Shown piece by piece: positions 51,131-60,681 of a stretch of DNA of 64,000 bases. This DNA is from Clostridium folliculivorans (GTDB taxonomy: Bacteria > Bacillota > Clostridia > Clostridiales > Clostridiaceae). Under the pieces are notes generated by a model. That model had not been told where the DNA came from. It was given only the letters and a program-made list of their open reading frames with translations, and made no database searches. Each line of letters starts with the position of its first letter. Within the stretch, counting starts at the first letter, position 1. The stretch is taken from NCBI RefSeq assembly GCF_024341905.1, contig NZ_BQXY01000007.1:1-64000 (forward strand), read 5' to 3'. The translations under genes were made by a program, and so were the position numbers.

Positions 51131-52789
51131 CTATTTCATAATCATTGATTTAAGTGCCATAATCTCTTCTCGCAAGTTATCATCTTTCATCATAACCATA
51201 GCTGAATTTAGAAGTACTCTAGCATCGTATTGCCCTTTATATATAGGGGTAACTTCCTTATCTAAATCCAGGAATTTATAAACAGCCATTTGTGCAGATC
51301 TTGCTGAGTAATCTACTGTAAATACAACATCATCTGGTATTTCAGCAAATTGTCCAAGGAAAGCTAAGTTAGTTGAAGATTCTGGTACTACTTGTGGTCT
51401 ATCCCCTTTTGATCTTGTTAAAAACTGACTAGTTATAAATGGCATTATACAAGGAATACAGATCGATGTACTCATAATCTTTTCCATATCTTCTTTAAAA
51501 TTAAGATGATATAAAAGTTCAGTTAATATTTCTTCCCCAGTGCAGTCTATCATTCTCTTCTTTACAAAGTCACCTTCATTATATGGGAATAAAGCATAAC
51601 CCCAGAAAGCTTGCACATTATCCGGCTGATTTATAAAATGAGGTTGATTGTGTAGCACTATTGACATAAACCAACCTGAGTCCTTAAAGGTCATAAGAGC
51701 ACCTGTTCCTGGCTGATTTCCTGTATATTCTACTATTTTATCCACCATTGTAGGATCCTTAAGGGTAACTGTGAATGATTCCCACATTGATTCTTCTACT
51801 CTTTGGTTGAAGACCTGTGGTCTTCCAAACTCCGGTGATTCCTTAGCAATCTTTTCCCAAAGCTCCCAATCACCACCGACAGTTTTGTCATTTAATGTTG
51901 GAGCATTTGTCATAGAACCAAGACTAGCTCCTGCTGTTAAAGAACCAATTGTTACAAAAACAAAATCGCTATCTTCAACTATTATTCTATCTTCTTTATT
52001 ACCTTTTTTGTAATCAATCCCTACAACAGTCTTTTTATCTTCTTGTGTTTTAAACTCTAAGTTAGTAACTAAGCACTCATACTGAAAATCTACACCTTGA
52101 GCTTTCAGCCACTGAGTCATAGGTAGTATTATTGAATCATATTGATTGTATGGTGTACGTCGCACTCCGGATAAATCACTAATTCTTGGTAGCTCATGGA
52201 AAAATCTATGAAGATATCTCTTAAATTCTACTGCACTGTGCCAAGGTTCAAACGCAAAGGTTGTAGTCCATTGATACCAGAAATTAGTTTCGAAAAATGA
52301 TTTTGGAAAACATGATGTAATATCTTTAGTACCCAAGGAATCTTCTGATTGCATTAATATATCTATTAACGCTAATCTATCCTCACGATTAAATCCAAGC
52401 TTTGATGATTCTAATATTTTCGCATCATTATCTATTAATCTGGCTTTTGATGATGTATGAATTTTTTTATTAAATGCTCTGAACTCATCCATTATTGAAA
52501 CGTTAGGATCAGTTAGTGAAGGAATACATTCCATTATTCCAAAGATACATTCATATGCTTCTTCATCAAACATTCTTCCACCACGAATTATATAACCAGT
52601 TTCAGGATTGCCATTACCATCCATGCTTCCGCCTGTTATACTACTTTGTTCAAGTATATGAATATTCTTTGCTGGAACGTGACCATCTCTAATTAGATAT
52701 ACAGCTGCAGAAAGAGATGCAATTCCTCCTCCAACTAAATAAGCCTGTACTTTATCTACCTCTAAATTCCTATCAAAATTAAACCTCAT
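51131..52789 (-). CDS. ohyA: Oleate hydratase (myosin-cross-reactive antigen family)
   Basis: 552 residues. FAD site AYLVGGGIASLSAAVYLIRDG; conserved SSITGGSMDGNGNPETGYIIRGGRMFDEEAYEC; NFWYQWTTTFAFEPWHSAVEFKRYLHRF; LTNAPTL-type and CIPCIMPFITSQFL segments. All fit oleate hydratases, which add water to the cis-9 double bond of unsaturated fatty acids, detoxifying host or rumen fatty acids. A slightly short C-terminus compared with some members. ATG behind AGAGAGG. A family A repeat lies about 60 bases upstream. Confidence 0.93.
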   Translation of the reverse strand: MRFNFDRNLEVDKVQAYLVGGGIASLSAAVYLIRDGHVPAKNIHILEQSSITGGSMDGNGNPETGYIIRGGRMFDEEAYECIFGIMECIPSLTDPNVSIMDEFRAFNKKIHTSSKARLIDNDAKILESSKLGFNREDRLALIDILMQSEDSLGTKDITSCFPKSFFETNFWYQWTTTFAFEPWHSAVEFKRYLHRFFHELPRISDLSGVRRTPYNQYDSIILPMTQWLKAQGVDFQYECLVTNLEFKTQEDKKTVVGIDYKKGNKEDRIIVEDSDFVFVTIGSLTAGASLGSMTNAPTLNDKTVGGDWELWEKIAKESPEFGRPQVFNQRVEESMWESFTVTLKDPTMVDKIVEYTGNQPGTGALMTFKDSGWFMSIVLHNQPHFINQPDNVQAFWGYALFPYNEGDFVKKRMIDCTGEEILTELLYHLNFKEDMEKIMSTSICIPCIMPFITSQFLTRSKGDRPQVVPESSTNLAFLGQFAEIPDDVVFTVDYSARSAQMAVYKFLDLDKEVTPIYKGQYDARVLLNSAMVMMKDDNLREEIMALKSMIMK

Positions 52790-52850
52790 CTTTTATCAAC
52801 CTCTCTTTATCCCATTTTTTATAAGTGCACTTAACTTACTTTTTAGATTT

Positions 52851-52925
52851 ATATATGTACCATTTCTCTTAGAAAAATCTGTGAGAATTCTGAAAAGCAC
52901 TTCAGCTTCAGTTGGTACATCTTTA
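52851..52925. repeat. Family A repeat, diverged and shortened
   Basis: TATATATGTACCATTTCTC ... CAGTTGGTACATCTTTA with AATCTGTGAGAATTCTGAAA inside. The terminal pairing remains, the central stem is degraded. In the ohyA leader. Confidence 0.7.
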
Positions 52926-53286
52926 ATATAATTCTTATTAAAAAGATGTTGAATAATCAATTTTTAAGGTTTGTCTAAAAAACATACACAATATTAAAAG
53001 TGTCTGTTTTTTTGACGTTAACCATAAAACGTAAAACAATATACTCCTATCCACTTTTTCTTAGTTAAGTTTATTTGAATATATATTACATTTTAATCTA
53101 TACTTAATAGTTTACTTTGTAAGATTATTGATTTAGTGCTATAATTGCTTATTGTTATTTAAGATATATATAAGTTTGATTATAGACAACTAGAGCTTTA
53201 TAAATAGTTTTAGTTTCAGATTTGTCCTTCCTTATGTGAAAATCAAAATAACAACCAAATAAAAAAAGTAAAGTGAGAACACTAAT
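52926..53286. other. Intergenic region upstream of ohyA
   Basis: About 360 AT-rich bases between the diverged family A copy and the next plus-strand gene. It should hold the ohyA promoter and that of the small unknown gene. I see no gene. Confidence 0.4.
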
Positions 53287-53706
53287 ATGAGAAATGAAAA
53301 ACTAGAAAAATCAATAATTAGAATAGACAATGATATATTATCTATAAATGTAGCTAAAAAGTATCTATCAAATACAGATGAAATAAATGAAGTAATTGCT
53401 AGCTTAAATAACAAGAGACAGTTATTGGCTAACGAGATATACTCTGAAGACCATCTATCCTATTCAGAATGTCGCGAGATTATCAAAGAAATGTTAGGTA
53501 AGGAATTAGCTCAAGAGGAACAATCTGAATTACTTGAAATGATTAAAGAAAAGTTTGGAAGACAATCTCCAAATGTAAGCAAGAAGAGTAACGGACTTAA
53601 TGCATGGCTTAAGGAACTTAATATTGAGTTCAGATGGATTGACGATGAGGTAACTGGTTGGAATAAATTAATCATCACTGGCTTTGGTGTATATAAGCAG
53701 AAGTAA
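53287..53706 (+). CDS. Conserved-looking protein of unknown function
   Basis: 139 residues, soluble, highly charged. The first 90 residues are predicted helix-rich (EKSIIRIDNDILSINVAKKYL, EINEVIASLNNKRQLLANEI); the C-terminal 40 (LNAWLKELNIEFRWIDDEVTGWNKLIITGFGVYKQK) look like a short beta domain. I do not recognise the family. The ribosome site is weak (AAAGTGAG). A hairpin follows directly. No link to neighbours. It is probably a real gene because codon use matches its neighbours. Confidence 0.6.
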   Translation: MRNEKLEKSIIRIDNDILSINVAKKYLSNTDEINEVIASLNNKRQLLANEIYSEDHLSYSECREIIKEMLGKELAQEEQSELLEMIKEKFGRQSPNVSKKSNGLNAWLKELNIEFRWIDDEVTGWNKLIITGFGVYKQK

Positions 53707-53743
53707 CATTTTTTCTCATACAAATTTTGAAAAGCAGATACGC

Positions 53744-53777
53744 AAAAAACTCGCTGAAGAAGACTCAGTGAGTTTTT
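53744..53777 (+). terminator. Family C-like terminator
   Basis: AAAAAACTCGCTG pairs with CAGTGAGTTTTTT. GCAGATACGC just before it resembles the family C tail in reverse orientation. Confidence 0.75.
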
Positions 53778-53945
53778 TATTATACCCTATATTGAGTTTT
53801 TATAATGAATCCTTAACATTATAAAGCCTCTTTATTTACACTTTTATTTTAAAAATATATAATTATATCATTATCTATTAATTTCCATAAAAACAACTAG
53901 CTTCAATTAATTATAATCTATAAAATTAATAAGGTGGTATTAATA

Positions 53946-54551
53946 ATGTATAAAAATATTATATTTGACATAGGAAATGTACTACTGAGCTTCAATCCCA
54001 TTGAGTACCTAAGTTCAAAAATTCCACATCATGACAAGGTTTTAGAAGTTTACAAAGAATTATTTCAGAGTGAAGAATGGATAATGCTTGATAGAGGTAC
54101 CATTACTGAAGAAGATGCAAAAAATGCTATAGCAAATAGAAGCATTGATAATGGTGACTTAATAAGACTTTCCTTCGAAAATTGGTATGACCTTCTTACT
54201 CCTATTGAACCATCAGTGGAAGTGTTAAAATTACTAAAGGATTCAAATTATAAGGTTTACTTTTTATCCAATTTCCACTTACTTGCCTTTGAGCATATAA
54301 TCGAAAAATATGACTTTTTTAAACTCTTTGATGGTGGAATTGTATCTTATAAAGAAAAACTTATAAAACCTGAGGAAGCTATCTATAGAAGATTAATAGA
54401 AAAATATGACCTCAACCCTGAAGAGTCAATTTTTATAGATGATGTTGAAGAAAATGTTGAAGGAGCTAAAAGTCTTGGAATCAATACCATCCTACTTAAA
54501 GATCCAACTCTTCTAAAAGACCATTTAAAAACTTATAATATCCACATATAA
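53946..54551 (+). CDS. HAD-IA hydrolase, YihX-like
   Basis: 201 residues from the ATG at 53946 (GGTGG eight bases upstream; an in-frame GTG at 53934 overlaps it). Motifs: NIIFDIGNVLLSFNP (the second Asp of DxD is replaced, as in YihX-type enzymes), FLSNFH (motif II), KPEEAIYRRL (Lys region) and SIFIDDVEENVEGAKSLG (motif IV). Probably a small-molecule phosphatase such as a glucose-1-phosphate or acid-sugar phosphatase. Single gene. Confidence 0.88.
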   Translation: MYKNIIFDIGNVLLSFNPIEYLSSKIPHHDKVLEVYKELFQSEEWIMLDRGTITEEDAKNAIANRSIDNGDLIRLSFENWYDLLTPIEPSVEVLKLLKDSNYKVYFLSNFHLLAFEHIIEKYDFFKLFDGGIVSYKEKLIKPEEAIYRRLIEKYDLNPEESIFIDDVEENVEGAKSLGINTILLKDPTLLKDHLKTYNIHI

Positions 54552-54658
54552 ACATATATTAAAATAGTGCTGTTAAAGCGCTTCATTGAAGTTAACTGGT
54601 TAGCTATAAAAAAACCTCTAAAACTATTGAAATATATCGGTTCAATAAACTAAAGAAT

Positions 54659-54712
54659 AAAAAAGATACTTAATAAGCTAGGATATATCTTAGCTTATTA
54701 AGTATCTTTTTT
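54659..54712. terminator. Bidirectional terminator, perfect 22-base arms
   Basis: 54659-54680 and 54691-54712 are perfect complements around GGATATATCT (outer part AAAAAAGATACTTAATAAGC). Lies between the HAD hydrolase and mntR, which converge. Confidence 0.85.
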
Positions 54713-54733
54713 AGGTTTAATACTATTTTATAT

Positions 54734-55204
54734 CTATGATTTTGAATTTTTGTAGTCATCGAATCTACTGATCACATCTGGATTATCTTTTATAAAACAA
54801 ATATATTTTTCAAAACATCTAGTGGTTTCATCACTCAATGTATGTTCAACTTTTTCTGTTTCTTTTAATATTTTCTCTTCATTTATACCAAGTACTCTTA
54901 AGAAAGCTTCTATGGTTTTATGCCTTTTCAATAAAAACTCTCCTAATTTCTTACCTTCATCTTTCAGTATTATTACTCCATACTTTTCATATAATAACAG
55001 ATTCAATTCACCTAACCTCTGAACCATTCTGGTGGCAGATGGTGGATGCACATTGAGAGCTTCAGATAATTCATTTATTCTAGTAAACCCCTTATCTATG
55101 GATAATCTATATATCATTTCTAAGTAATCTTCCATAGAAGCTGTAAGCAAATTTTCTTCATTTTTCATATATTCACTAAAGGTATGAAAAGAGTTATTGT
55201 CCAA
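54734..55204 (-). CDS. mntR: MntR/DtxR-type metal-dependent repressor
   Basis: 156 residues. Winged helix at the N-terminus (ENLLTASMEDYLEMIYRLSIDKG, NELSEALNVHPPSATRMVQRLGELNLL) and a dimerisation/metal domain (EFLLKRHKTIEAFLRVLG, ETEKVEHTLSDETTRCFEKY). Metal-binding Glu and His residues are in the usual places, favouring manganese sensing. No SH3 domain, like MntR and unlike DtxR. TTG start behind AGGTGAG. Divergent from mntH; candidate operator at 55328-55341. Confidence 0.87.
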   Translation of the reverse strand: MDNNSFHTFSEYMKNEENLLTASMEDYLEMIYRLSIDKGFTRINELSEALNVHPPSATRMVQRLGELNLLLYEKYGVIILKDEGKKLGEFLLKRHKTIEAFLRVLGINEEKILKETEKVEHTLSDETTRCFEKYICFIKDNPDVISRFDDYKNSKS

Positions 55205-55327
55205 AATTACTCACCTACTTTTAAGGTTTAAAAAGCCTTAGTAAATTATATGCACTAGATGGTAAAAAAATTACACTAGAGTAACATTTTTATATAATCC
55301 TTCATAACTTAAATTAGGTTAAAAATT

Positions 55328-55351
55328 TTAGCATAGGCTAATTTTTATAAT
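55328..55351 (+). promoter_or_regulatory. mntH promoter with candidate MntR operator
   Basis: TTAGC-ATAG-GCTAA (55328-55341) is a palindrome inside longer A/T arms (AAATTTTAGC / GGCTAATTTT) directly before TATAAT (55346-55351). The -35 is poor. Position between mntR and mntH supports an MntR site. Confidence 0.55.
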
Positions 55352-55406
55352 CAATACATTTTTTAAATCATTATTTATCATATTTCATACAGAAGGTGAA
55401 TTAAAT

Positions 55407-56690
55407 ATGAACAAAGAATACTTCATAAAAAACCCTAGTAGTATTGAAGCTACAAGGCCTAGAATAAATAATTTCTTGATCATACTAAAAAAACTTAGAG
55501 GAGTCTTAAAGTTTTTTGGTCCTGCTTTTATTGTTAGTGTTGCATATATTGATCCAGGTAACTTTGCTACCAATATTAGTGGTGGATCGATCTTTAATTA
55601 TAACCTTTTATGGGTTATTCTATGGAGTAACCTAATGGCAATATTTCTTCAAATCATGTCAGCGAAATTAGGTATTGCAACAGGTAAAAATCTAACAGAA
55701 ATGTGTAGAGACGTATTCTCTAAAAAGGCGAATTGGTTCTTTTTTATAATATCAACCCTTGCAGCAATGGCCACAACCATGGCTGAATTCATTGGTGGTG
55801 TGCTAGGCCTCTATCTACTGTTTAGAATACCCCTAAGCTATTCGGTACTATTGACAGCAATAATTACCTTACTGATAGCTTACCTCCAAAAATACGGTCA
55901 GCGAGTTGTTGAGATTGTAATAACAATACTTGTAGCTATTATTTGCGTTTCATACACCATTGAATTATTCCTTGCAAAGCCTGAGTGGAATCAGGTAGCT
56001 ATGCATACTTTACTTCCTTCTATTCCAAATAGCCAAGCGCTTTTAATTGCAGTAGGCATGTTAGGAGCTACTGTCATGCCGCATGTTATATATCTTCATT
56101 CCGAATTAGTTCAAAGTCGTAATAGTGAAACCCTTGGAGAAAAAAAGACTCATTTAAAGATGGAAAAAATTGATGTTTTCGTTGCAATGAACATTGCTTT
56201 TATCGTAAATGCAGCCATGGTTATAGTATCTGCTTCAGTTTTCTATAGTAGAGGTATAACTGTTGATTCTATAGAGCAAGCTCATAGATCTTTAGAACCA
56301 CTTTTAGGTACACTTTCAAGTGGTGCCTTTGGTGCAGCATTACTTGCTTCTGGTTTTTCATCATCTTCTGTAGGAGCAATGGCAGGTGAAACAATCATGG
56401 ATGGCTTTGTAGACGTAAAAATGCCTGCAATCATACGCAGAATAATTACCATGCTTCCAGGAATCCTTGTGATATTAATTGGAGTAAACCCTATGAAAGC
56501 CTTATTGATGAGTCAGGTATGCCTAAGTTTTGTACTACCAGTGACAATCATCTGTATGCTAATAATCACCAGTAGAAAAGACTTAATGGGTGCCTTTGTT
56601 AATAAACCTATTGTTAAATATCTAGGATGGCTAATAGCAGCAGTTATTATAGTGTTAAATGCTGTTTTAATATATTCTTTACTTATATGA
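55407..56690 (+). CDS. mntH: NRAMP-type manganese transporter
   Basis: 427 residues with eleven membrane segments. Asp49 in the first-helix motif DPGN and Met224-His226 (MPH) in helix six form the Mn2+/Fe2+ site. HLKMEKIDVF and the C-terminal LVLPVTIICMLIITS are typical. It imports Mn2+ by proton symport and, with a divergent mntR, is likely repressed when Mn is plentiful. ATG behind AAGGTG. A family C terminator follows. Confidence 0.94.
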   Translation: MNKEYFIKNPSSIEATRPRINNFLIILKKLRGVLKFFGPAFIVSVAYIDPGNFATNISGGSIFNYNLLWVILWSNLMAIFLQIMSAKLGIATGKNLTEMCRDVFSKKANWFFFIISTLAAMATTMAEFIGGVLGLYLLFRIPLSYSVLLTAIITLLIAYLQKYGQRVVEIVITILVAIICVSYTIELFLAKPEWNQVAMHTLLPSIPNSQALLIAVGMLGATVMPHVIYLHSELVQSRNSETLGEKKTHLKMEKIDVFVAMNIAFIVNAAMVIVSASVFYSRGITVDSIEQAHRSLEPLLGTLSSGAFGAALLASGFSSSSVGAMAGETIMDGFVDVKMPAIIRRIITMLPGILVILIGVNPMKALLMSQVCLSFVLPVTIICMLIITSRKDLMGAFVNKPIVKYLGWLIAAVIIVLNAVLIYSLLI

Positions 56691-56698
56691 TATTAATA

Positions 56699-56790
56699 AA
56701 AAAGATTGCTGAAGCAACTTTCTTCAGTAATTTTTTTGTGCACCTGCCTTTCCTAATATATACGAAAAAAACTTGGCAAGCGAACAAGTT
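56699..56790. repeat. Family C terminator-plus-tail unit
   Basis: AAAAAAGATTGCTGAAG...CTTCAGTAATTTTTTT hairpin, then CACCTGCCTTTCCTAATATA and TTGGCAAGCGAA. Terminator of mntH, with the same tail plan as 44121 and 36037. Confidence 0.75.
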
Positions 56791-56884
56791 TTATTCTTTA
56801 CTGTATTCTTTAAAAGGTTATGCACTCACTTGAAACTTCTAGATTTAGACGGCATAAAGATTTTATGTTTTCCTTCACAATAAA

Positions 56885-56921
56885 AAAAGAGCTTACAACT
56901 ACACTGAGTTATAAGCTCTTT
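56885..56921 (-). terminator. Terminator of bglA
   Basis: Minus strand AAAGAGCTTATAA pairs with TTGTAAGCTCTTT and runs into TTTTATTG. Confidence 0.85.
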
Positions 56922-56949
56922 CACTATAAATTAATTATATTTACTTACC

Positions 56950-58416
<1,467 letters not shown>

Positions 58417-58542
58417 CTATATTGTTTGAAAATATCTTTGTTGCTAGCTTATAACTTAAGATCTTTGATTCAAGATTAAGTTTAATGCTTTAACCATAAA
58501 TACAATCATATATCTATATAAATACGCTTCTAATTTAGGATA

Positions 58543-58625
58543 TAAAAAAACCTAAACTAATATCAGATTTCTTAATAAGACACCTCATATCAATTTAGGT
58601 TTTGCCTGCCTAGCAGTTACAATCC
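58543..58625 (-). promoter_or_regulatory. bglA leader: RAT and overlapping terminator
   Basis: Minus strand GGATTGTAACTGCTAGGCAG then GCAAAACC (58598-58625) is a complete RAT. AACCTAAATTGATATG pairs with CTGATATTAGTTTAGGTT before a run of T (58549-58600), so the two structures exclude each other. A BglG-type antiterminator should act here; scrT is the only one in the window. Confidence 0.88.
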
Positions 58626-58649
58626 TACAACAATGTTCTATTTGTATAT

Positions 58650-58679
58650 ATGCTATCATAGTTGTCCAAATGAAGTCAA
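58650..58679 (-). promoter_or_regulatory. bglA promoter
   Basis: Minus strand TTGACT (58674-58679), 18 bases, TAGCAT (58650-58655). The RAT starts about 25 bases downstream. Confidence 0.7.
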
Positions 58680-58804
58680 CGGATTTTCAAATTGAGAAAA
58701 TTATTGTAGTACCTTACTTACAATAATATAGAAAAATCAATCCTCGATACAATAACAACTTATTAAGTAACTTAATATTTTATGAACTTGCACTTTTATT
58801 AAAA

Positions 58805-58990
58805 TTACCTACCTTTTTTAAAATTACTAGCTACAAACACAACAAGAAACAATTGTGTAATCGAAAGTATCATCATCGAAAATCCAATTTGGATATGATA
58901 CTTTATTGTCAACAATGTGATTAAAAACAAAGCTAGTAATATTGAAATTTGTGCGATAATATATATTATAATTTTAATCTTCTTATTCAT
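58805..58990 (-). CDS. Small two-helix membrane protein
   Basis: 61 residues, two hydrophobic helices (about 7-28 and 35-55) with a KK-rich N-terminus and KKGR C-terminus. AAGGAG at the right distance from the ATG supports translation. I do not recognise the family. It follows the 97-residue membrane protein by 110 bases on the same strand. Possibly a small membrane regulator or holin-like protein, but nothing proves this. Confidence 0.6.
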   Translation of the reverse strand: MNKKIKIIIYIIAQISILLALFLITLLTIKYHIQIGFSMMILSITQLFLVVFVASNFKKGR

Positions 58991-59100
58991 AATTCTCCTT
59001 AAAAATCATTTAATCATTTGCTAACTTTACAATTGTTACATATTATGTAATTACTTTATTCTTAAAATTATTTTCTCATCTCTTTAATGTCTGGATAATG

Positions 59101-59394
59101 TTAGATTTTATTTTTTAAACTATTTAAAAGATTAGAATTGATATCTACTACTAAAACGCCCAAAAATAGTCCTATAGAATTTATTATATTTCTATCTATA
59201 ATATTTAATTTAAACAAAAAACTAGTAGCAATTATGAGAACTATAATTAAGAAAACACATACAGTATTAGCTTGTCTTTTAAATTTAATTTTAAAAACTA
59301 TCTTTAATACAGAAAGAAAATCTATAAATTTGCAAACAAAATTAGAAATTAAATAACTCATTATTATCACTGTTATTGGTAAAAAGTAATTCAT
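59101..59394 (-). CDS. Small membrane protein of unknown function
   Basis: 97 residues from the ATG at 59394 (GGGGAG eight bases upstream). Three hydrophobic segments with a basic KIKFKRQ loop. No family recognised. It lies 60 bases after the alpha/beta hydrolase on the same strand, with the 61-residue protein after it; the three may form one unit. The codon use is strongly A/T biased like its neighbours. Confidence 0.55.
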   Translation of the reverse strand: MNYFLPITVIIMSYLISNFVCKFIDFLSVLKIVFKIKFKRQANTVCVFLIIVLIIATSFLFKLNIIDRNIINSIGLFLGVLVVDINSNLLNSLKNKI

Positions 59395-59454
59395 TATTTC
59401 CACTCCCCTATTCTCATTTTATAGCTTCCCCTTCATGCTTTCTATTGAATAAAA

Positions 59455-60441
59455 TTAGTGACAATACTCTCTTTCATGTATAAAGCTTAATACATCATTT
59501 CTGATTCTACTTTTATTTAGTACAATGCCAGAGTGACCGCACTTGTATACATATCTCTTTGGCTTGTCCCAGTTAGTCCATAATATATCACTATCTTTAT
59601 TCATTATGTATTTATCATAATATCCTGAAACAAGAAGTATTTTATCACGATCAATCAAAGGTTTCTTCAAACTTGGATTTATAATACTCCAACTTCTTTT
59701 TAACTGTTCTTTATCAAAACCATTTTTCATAAAATCTTCTTTCACAAACTTCCCTACTATAGTTTCATAGGCAGTAAAATGTAAGTCATTGGCATAAAAT
59801 AATGAAATTAATATATCAATATTTTCTTCTACTTCGCATAGTAGATTAGATATCATACCACCTAAGCTTAGACCAATGATAATTACTTTGCCGCATTTTT
59901 CTTCTTTTATGCATCTTATTAAAGCTCTAATATCACTAACGGACTGCTGTACTGATTTAAGCGTTCTATTTACGTTAGCACTAAAAAAGTATTCCCCGCT
60001 ATACACAGCTTCAGCAGGGCATCTTTCCATATGGAAAGGCAATATATAACTATAAATATCATAGCTTTCTTCAATAAAACTGCTTAGAAACACATTTTCT
60101 AATCTATTTAGCTCTTCAGATCTCCAGCCATGTATCAATATAACACTTGTATTTTTAGGCTCATCTTTACACAAGTTATAATAAAAGATAGAATCAGCAT
60201 TGATATCTCCATTATCTATTTCACTTGAAAACTTTAATTTTCCCTTTGAATATCCACTTTCAATTTTATTTTGCTGAAAATGAATTTCTGGCAAATTGGG
60301 TCTAGTATAAAATTTCTTGTAATCACCATCAATTAACGAAAACTCTTCTTCATTAAAGTAAAATTGATCTGTTTTACTGTATTCTTTATGCAAACAACTT
60401 AATCCGTAGCTATCTGCTATCTTTGCTATTATACCCCTCAA
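59455..60441 (-). CDS. Alpha/beta hydrolase family protein
   Basis: 328 residues. ILIHGWRSEELNRLE contains the oxyanion HGW, the nucleophile elbow is GLSLGGM, a likely Asp is in VSGYYDKYIM and the His is in KCGHSGIV. Similar to the clostridial alpha/beta hydrolases with DUF3530-like or lysophospholipase-type N-terminal extensions. No signal peptide. TTG start behind AAAGGAG. Substrate unknown. Confidence 0.82.
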   Translation of the reverse strand: MRGIIAKIADSYGLSCLHKEYSKTDQFYFNEEEFSLIDGDYKKFYTRPNLPEIHFQQNKIESGYSKGKLKFSSEIDNGDINADSIFYYNLCKDEPKNTSVILIHGWRSEELNRLENVFLSSFIEESYDIYSYILPFHMERCPAEAVYSGEYFFSANVNRTLKSVQQSVSDIRALIRCIKEEKCGKVIIIGLSLGGMISNLLCEVEENIDILISLFYANDLHFTAYETIVGKFVKEDFMKNGFDKEQLKRSWSIINPSLKKPLIDRDKILLVSGYYDKYIMNKDSDILWTNWDKPKRYVYKCGHSGIVLNKSRIRNDVLSFIHEREYCH

Positions 60442-60488
60442 AGTTTACTTCTCCTTTATGTTCCTTAAACTGTATTAGTAATTTGTGC

Positions 60489-60595
60489 ATATCAATAAAT
60501 GCACCACTTTATCCTGTTTATTTTCTTAAGCTTTCCTCTTATGATTCAGAGTAGTTTTTAAAAAAAGTTTTTCAATTGATTAGGCGCATCTTTAT
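60489..60595. repeat. Family A repeat, heavily diverged
   Basis: AATAAATGCACCACTT ... TTAGGCGCATCTTTATA with CTTTCCTCTTATGATTCAGAG inside. Both ends are still recognisable, inner pairing mostly lost. Upstream of the alpha/beta hydrolase gene. Confidence 0.6.
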
Positions 60596-60620
60596 ATAAT
60601 TTTACCATAAATAACAAAAA

Positions 60621-60646
60621 TGGTCGTATATTTTTTATACAACCAC
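60621..60646 (-). terminator. Terminator of the ABC exporter operon
   Basis: Minus strand TGGTTGTATA, AAAAAA loop, TATACGACCA (one G-U pair), then TTTTTG. Confidence 0.8.
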
Positions 60647-60681
60647 CTTTAAGGTTTATAGCTCAATGTTTAACTTACCTT

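Noticed and set aside
54571..54606. Further family B fragment (GTTGAAGTTAACTGGTTAGC-like)
   Set aside because: Too short and diverged to separate from chance.
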